From positions 1 to 9,615 of the forward strand of contig CADBPP010000025.1 of the NCBI GenBank assembly GCA_902796565.1: a stretch of 9,615 bases of DNA, read 5' to 3'. Positions within the stretch are counted from its first letter, which is position 1, and each line of letters begins with the position of its first letter. Made by a program: the position numbers and the translations under genes. This document shows positions 6,765 to 9,615 of the stretch, piece by piece. Origin of the DNA: an uncultured Eubacteriales bacterium. GTDB lineage: Bacteria; Bacillota; Clostridia; Eubacteriales; Anaerofustaceae. A model generated the notes under the pieces. It had not been told where the DNA came from, did not search any database, and saw only the letters and a program-made list of their open reading frames with translations.

Positions 6765-7703
6765 TCAGCTCCTTGCTCTGATCCTGGGATCGACCAGATA
6801 ATATGAAATGTCCACCAGAAGGTTCACGACCATATAGATCAGAGCCACCCAGAGCACGTATCCCTGTACCAGATTGTAGTCGTAGTTCAGTATCGCGCTC
6901 ACCGCCAGATTTCCGAGGCCCTGGTATCCGAAGATGACCTCCACCACAGCGGTACCTCCGAGGAGGCTTCCGAGGGAAAGGCCCAGCATGGTGATCAGGG
7001 GCAGCAGGGAATTCGGGAACACCTGCTTCCAGAGGATCTCTCTTTCGCTGGCACCCCTGGCGCGGGCTCCGATGACATAGTCCTGATGGAGCTCCTCCAG
7101 GACGGCGGTACGCACCTGGCGGGTATACTTGCTGGCCATGGCGAATGCCAGCGTGACAGCGGGAAGGATTATCTTCTTAAAGCCGCCTCCGGCGGAGACC
7201 ACCGGCAGCCAGCCGAGTTTAAGACATATGAAATAGAGGAGGAGAAGCCCCACCCAGAAGTTGGGCATGGAGACTCCCACGAAGGATGCTCCTCTCACGA
7301 TAAAGTCTATGGGTTTGTTCTGATGGACCGCGGAAAGCATTCCGAGGGGCACAGCGACTATCATCATGAGAGCGAGGGACAGCAGTGAGAGTTTCAGCGT
7401 GGGCCACAGCCTCGCCGAAAGAAGCTGCGCGACGGGCTTGCCCGTGGAATATGAGTGACCGAAGTCTCCTTTGAGGCAGTTGCCGAGCCAGCGGAAGTAC
7501 TGTACGAGCACGGGATCGTTAAGTCCGAGCTCTTCCCTGATCTCATTCATTACAGCTTCGGAAGGCATGGTGCCCGAAGCCGCGAACATGGCACGGACCG
7601 GATCGCCGGGGGCCATGTAGATAAGGATAAATGTCAGGAAGCTAATGCCGATCAGCACCAGAAAGATCTGTAGAAATCTGCTCAGCATCTGTTTTTTGTT
7701 CAT
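6765..7703 (-). CDS. Peptide/nickel-type ABC transporter permease, DppB/OppB-like (312 aa)
   Basis: This is the partner permease of the DppC-like subunit. The N-terminal helix ends in LIYMAPGDPVRAMF (27-40), the typical GDP motif of DppB/NikB proteins. Then come ELGLNDPVLVQYFRWLGNCLKGDFGHSY (58-85, family hallmark), MPNFWVGLLLLYFI (146-159), the EAA-type coupling loop ARARGASEREILWKQVFPN (213-231), and FGYQGLGNLAVSAI. The C-terminus YYLVDPRIRARS is also standard. Start ATG 7701-7703 has GGAGG 8 nt upstream. It follows the hydrolase gene by 58 bp with no terminator-like hairpin visible in the gap, so it should be on the same transcript. Length is usual for the family. Confidence 0.96.
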   Translation of the reverse strand: MNKKQMLSRFLQIFLVLIGISFLTFILIYMAPGDPVRAMFAASGTMPSEAVMNEIREELGLNDPVLVQYFRWLGNCLKGDFGHSYSTGKPVAQLLSARLWPTLKLSLLSLALMMIVAVPLGMLSAVHQNKPIDFIVRGASFVGVSMPNFWVGLLLLYFICLKLGWLPVVSAGGGFKKIILPAVTLAFAMASKYTRQVRTAVLEELHQDYVIGARARGASEREILWKQVFPNSLLPLITMLGLSLGSLLGGTAVVEVIFGYQGLGNLAVSAILNYDYNLVQGYVLWVALIYMVVNLLVDISYYLVDPRIRARS

Positions 7704-7761
7704 GACCTTCTCCCTCCTTTGAAATATTTATTGAAATAATACTTGGATGCTCTGTATGGGA

Positions 7762-8772
7762 TCATTCCTCCGAGGCCAGAAGCCCGTATGCCACCATGGC
7801 GTCGCCGGGTTCCAGCGCCAGGGCCTGGGTGTAGTACAGGACGTAGCAGTCATCCTCCGCGGGATATTCCCTGATGAAGTTGCCGAAGATATCCTCCAGC
7901 CTTCCGAGGCTCTCTCCCTTTTTAACGATGCTGCCGCACTTGACGGCGGGATACCAGAGGCCTTCCCTCTCGGCTTCGAGATATATTGTCTTGTGGAACA
8001 CCCTTCTTTTGAGGGCGGTGTCGTACACCACATCCTCCGCGGGGTACATCCCGAAATGATCGAGAAGGAGCCTGATATCGTCATAGTCAGCCTTCACCTC
8101 CGCCTCGGTGCAGAACACTCCGCAGCCGCGTTCCAGGAGCATCGCGGGCTTGTCGAAGCCGTGGACGAAGTAGCTGTACTCGCCGTTATCGGCATGGGAC
8201 TCGATGAGGAAGCCCACATTGGTCGCCTTCGCCGCCGCCAGAGCTTCTTCGCGCACCGGCTCGTGATGGGGCCAGAAGATGAGCGGGGTCATCATCTCCT
8301 CCGCTCCGCCTCCGTGAAGATCGAAAACGAAGTCCACGTTGGGGAATATCTCCTTTACGAACCAGGCCTGTATCCTCTGTCCTGCGGTGCCGTTCTCATC
8401 CCCGGGATAACCGGCATTGAGGTTGTAGCCGTCCTCCGCCACCAGGCGGTAGCAGTGGGTGCGGAAGCCGCTGTAGTTCACGCAGTGCATGAAAATGATG
8501 TTTCCGGAGAGCTTCGCGGGATCGATGGCCTTCGCCGCCCTTATGACGGCGGGCACTCCGTTGTACTCACCGTTATGGATGCTGGCGGATACCAGTACGG
8601 TCTTTCCCTCTCCCGCTCCGCAGATGAGGGTGGCAGGGATCTCATAGGATCCGTCGTGATCGAAGCCTTCCACCTTCGCGGCATTTTCTATGCCGTCCAT
8701 GGGTACCCTCAGAACCGTCTGAAGCTTTTCGCCTCCCTTCAGACAGTTTCCGAGAATGGTCCATTCCTTCAT
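7762..8772 (-). CDS. M14 / AstE-AspA-like zinc hydrolase (succinylglutamate desuccinylase/aspartoacylase family), 336 aa
   Basis: This is the first gene behind the cobalamin riboswitch. It is predicted cytoplasmic (no signal peptide). The zinc ligands of the family are visible: H66-x-x-E69 in SASIHNGEYNGVP and H153 in FDLHGGG. E214 in PAMLLERG sits where the family has its catalytic glutamate. The C-terminal part (about 255-335, with KTIYLEAEREGLWYPAVKCGSIVKKGESLG) matches the beta-rich domain of AstE-type proteins. The usual NLNR-x-FPG substrate motif reads NLNAGYPG (117-124), so the canonical arginine is missing. Family members cleave amide-linked acyl or amino-acid groups; here the enzyme may trim whatever the downstream transporter imports, but the substrate is unknown. 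Start ATG 8770-8772 has GGAGG 8 nt upstream, directly after the terminator hairpin. Family call confident, reaction inferred. Confidence 0.88.
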   Translation of the reverse strand: MKEWTILGNCLKGGEKLQTVLRVPMDGIENAAKVEGFDHDGSYEIPATLICGAGEGKTVLVSASIHNGEYNGVPAVIRAAKAIDPAKLSGNIIFMHCVNYSGFRTHCYRLVAEDGYNLNAGYPGDENGTAGQRIQAWFVKEIFPNVDFVFDLHGGGAEEMMTPLIFWPHHEPVREEALAAAKATNVGFLIESHADNGEYSYFVHGFDKPAMLLERGCGVFCTEAEVKADYDDIRLLLDHFGMYPAEDVVYDTALKRRVFHKTIYLEAEREGLWYPAVKCGSIVKKGESLGRLEDIFGNFIREYPAEDDCYVLYYTQALALEPGDAMVAYGLLASEE

Positions 8773-8791
8773 TATCGTTTCCTCCCATTTT

Positions 8792-8832
8792 TAAAATAAA
8801 AAGGTCTGCGGCATCCGATGGATGCGCAGACC
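8792..8832 (-). terminator. Intrinsic terminator acting as riboswitch expression platform
   Basis: On the minus strand, GGTCTGCGCATCC (8820-8832) pairs with GGATGCCGCAGACC (8803-8816): 13 bp with one bulged C and a 3-nt loop. The run TTTTTATTTT (8793-8802) follows at once. It lies between the B12 box and the ribosome binding site of the first gene, so terminating here shuts off the whole operon. This is the usual layout of a transcription-attenuating riboswitch. Confidence 0.93.
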
Positions 8833-8889
8833 GTATTTCCTGCAATAAAAATGACATCACTCCAAGGGTCCGTGGAATTATGATCGATA

Positions 8890-9053
8890 CCGGCACAGGC
8901 AAGTCTTCTGACTCTTGGATCAGCGCATTTTCCCGTCTTCCCGGATCTCTCCAGTGACATTATGGGAAATGCTCCCCAATTACAGCGGCGGCTCCGTCCG
9001 GGGTTCTCACCCGGTTCCTTATTATCTCCCTGACGGGAGACCAGTGCCTACAT
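8890..9053 (-). promoter_or_regulatory. Cobalamin (B12) riboswitch aptamer
   Basis: Minus-strand conserved blocks appear in the right order and spacing: P1 strand TAGGCAC (9044-9050); CCGGGTGAGAACCCCGG hairpin (8998-9014); GCCGCCGCTGTAA (8980-8992); GTCACTGG (8951-8958; family form GCCACTG); CCGGGAAGAC (8935-8944); and the 3' B12 box AGTCAGAAGACTTGCCTGT (8895-8913), whose TGCCT closes P1 with AGGCA. It lies downstream of a strong promoter and upstream of an intrinsic terminator and the M14-like gene. Known class behaviour is binding a cobalamin and lowering expression of B12 synthesis or transport genes. Which cobalamin it prefers is not decided here. I reject a chance match because all core elements co-occur. 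Confidence 0.96.
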
Positions 9054-9070
9054 ATTCTGTTATTAAAGCC

Positions 9071-9100
9071 ATTATATTACCTCAATGTTATTTAAGTCAA
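9071..9100 (-). promoter_or_regulatory. Sigma-A-type promoter for the riboswitch-controlled operon
   Basis: On the minus strand, TTGACT (9095-9100) and TATAAT (9071-9076) are 18 bp apart. The predicted start, near 9064, is about 10 nt before the riboswitch aptamer. Confidence 0.85.
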
Positions 9101-9148
9101 TAGCGCCCATCTTTTTTTCTCAACTTGGAGATTATTGCGTTCAGAGCA

Positions 9149-9177
9149 TTGCAACTTTATTATAATATCTGTACAAT
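9149..9177 (+). promoter_or_regulatory. Candidate promoter for the divergent methyltransferase-like gene
   Basis: TTGCAA (9149-9154) and TACAAT (9172-9177) are separated by 17 bp, 54 bp upstream of the ATG at 9232. An alternative -10, TATAAT at 9161-9166, would pair with TTGCGT at 9135-9140 at a less favourable 20 bp. It diverges from the operon promoter at 9071-9100, with about 50 bp between the two. Confidence 0.5.
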
Positions 9178-9231
9178 AGTATAAAATGATCGAATTCATA
9201 ACACAGAAAAATGGAAAAGAGGTAAAGACCA

Positions 9232-9615
9232 ATGTTCGTAAAGATACCGTTTTCAGAGCAGGAAATGAGGGTGGTGGACGTCTCCATAGGCTACATGGGA
9301 GCAAAGACCGAGATCAGAAACACCCCCGTATCCAGAAGAGAAAATATGATGTCGCTGTTCCGCGACCGCAAATCCTTCTGGATCCCCACATCCAGTGAGA
9401 TAGGCAGCATCCAGGGGCCCTGGGACAAGCATCTGTCCAGAGGCGTCAGAGGGGACTTCGTCGATGACTTCGGCATCCAGTGGGTATACGAGCCCGTGGC
9501 GGGAGGCTCCATAGTAAGGGGCGACGCTCCCCAGCTTCTCGACGACGTCAACAACTGGAGGGAAAAGGTGATACTCCCCGATGTGGACAAGTGGGAATGG
9601 GAAGAGATGGCCGAA
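9232..9615 (+). CDS. Uroporphyrinogen-decarboxylase-like (corrinoid methyltransferase type) protein, N-terminal 128 residues; 3' end beyond window
   Basis: The frame is open from ATG 9232-9234 to the window end, with GAGG (9219-9222) 9 nt upstream. The protein starts MFVKIPFSEQEMRVVD. It contains SRRENMMSLFRDRKSFWIP (34-52), which resembles the RENL..AL.G...D..P opening of URO-D-like proteins. It also has DDFGIQWVYEPVAGGSIV (78-95) and DDVNNWREKVILPDVDKWEWEE (104-125), resembling the D.wGv.W......g......PLl.di.ew.....PD.d.w.w pattern of the methyltransferase branch (MtaA/CmuA-like and aryl-ether demethylating enzymes). Those proteins transfer methyl groups to or from a corrinoid cofactor, which suits its position next to a B12-riboswitch operon. 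The His/Cys zinc-binding residues expected near the C-terminus are not in view, so catalytic type and methyl donor cannot be confirmed. Confidence 0.72.
   Translation, partial: MFVKIPFSEQEMRVVDVSIGYMGAKTEIRNTPVSRRENMMSLFRDRKSFWIPTSSEIGSIQGPWDKHLSRGVRGDFVDDFGIQWVYEPVAGGSIVRGDAPQLLDDVNNWREKVILPDVDKWEWEEMAE

Noticed and set aside
7747..8799. Plus-strand open frame of 350 aa opposite the M14-like hydrolase
   Set aside because: The minus-strand frame has zinc-ligand motifs, a GGAGG site and operon context. The plus frame is low in recognisable motifs and spans the riboswitch terminator, so it is an antisense artefact of base composition.
8642..8960. Two minus-strand open frames (86 and 62 aa) running through the riboswitch leader
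   Set aside because: They overlap the aptamer and terminator, have no ribosome binding site, and their sequence is explained by RNA structure.
1..9615. CRISPR arrays, tRNA or rRNA genes, insertion sequences, prophage genes
   Set aside because: I looked for regular direct repeats, cloverleaf-like segments, transposase motifs and terminal repeats and saw none.

Overview
The window looks like a chromosomal stretch of an anaerobic Bacillota (Clostridia-like) genome. The clues are strong GGAGG ribosome binding sites about 8 nt from the starts, lipoprotein signal peptides with a short lipobox, clostridial-style heavy-metal ATPase motifs, and a corrinoid-methyltransferase-type protein. This is inferred from style and gene content, not from a database match. 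Eight complete genes and one partial gene lie on the minus strand. One further partial gene lies on the plus strand at the right edge.

Right edge (about 8780-9615): a divergent regulatory region. A strong sigma-A-type promoter at 9071-9100 fires leftward into a cobalamin riboswitch aptamer (about 8890-9053). A textbook intrinsic terminator (8792-8832) follows, sitting just before the first gene's ribosome binding site. Rightward from the same region starts a gene (9232 onward, cut by the window end) resembling the uroporphyrinogen-decarboxylase-like family that includes corrinoid-dependent methyltransferases.

Middle (1294-8772): a tightly packed seven-gene minus-strand operon downstream of the riboswitch. 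In order of transcription it encodes a cytoplasmic M14/AstE-like zinc hydrolase, two peptide/nickel-type ABC permeases (DppB- and DppC-like), two ABC ATPases (a short DppD/NikD-like and a DppF-like with a four-cysteine tail), a lipoprotein with a sugar-type (type 1) periplasmic binding fold, and a classical SBP_bac_5 lipoprotein. Overlaps and gaps of a few bases imply translational coupling. The system is therefore predicted to be repressed when cobalamin is plentiful. Its cargo is likely cobalt, a cobalt-chelate, a corrinoid or a cobalamin precursor rather than generic peptides. That substrate call is inference.

Left edge (1-1187): a small free-standing HMA metal-binding protein and the N-terminal 296 residues of a CPC-type heavy-metal P-type ATPase that has no HMA domain of its own. 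A perfect 25-bp palindrome (1183-1207) sits upstream of this pair and could be a metal-sensor operator. A metal exporter next to a B12-regulated importer fits a cobalt/corrinoid theme, but the link is only by adjacency.
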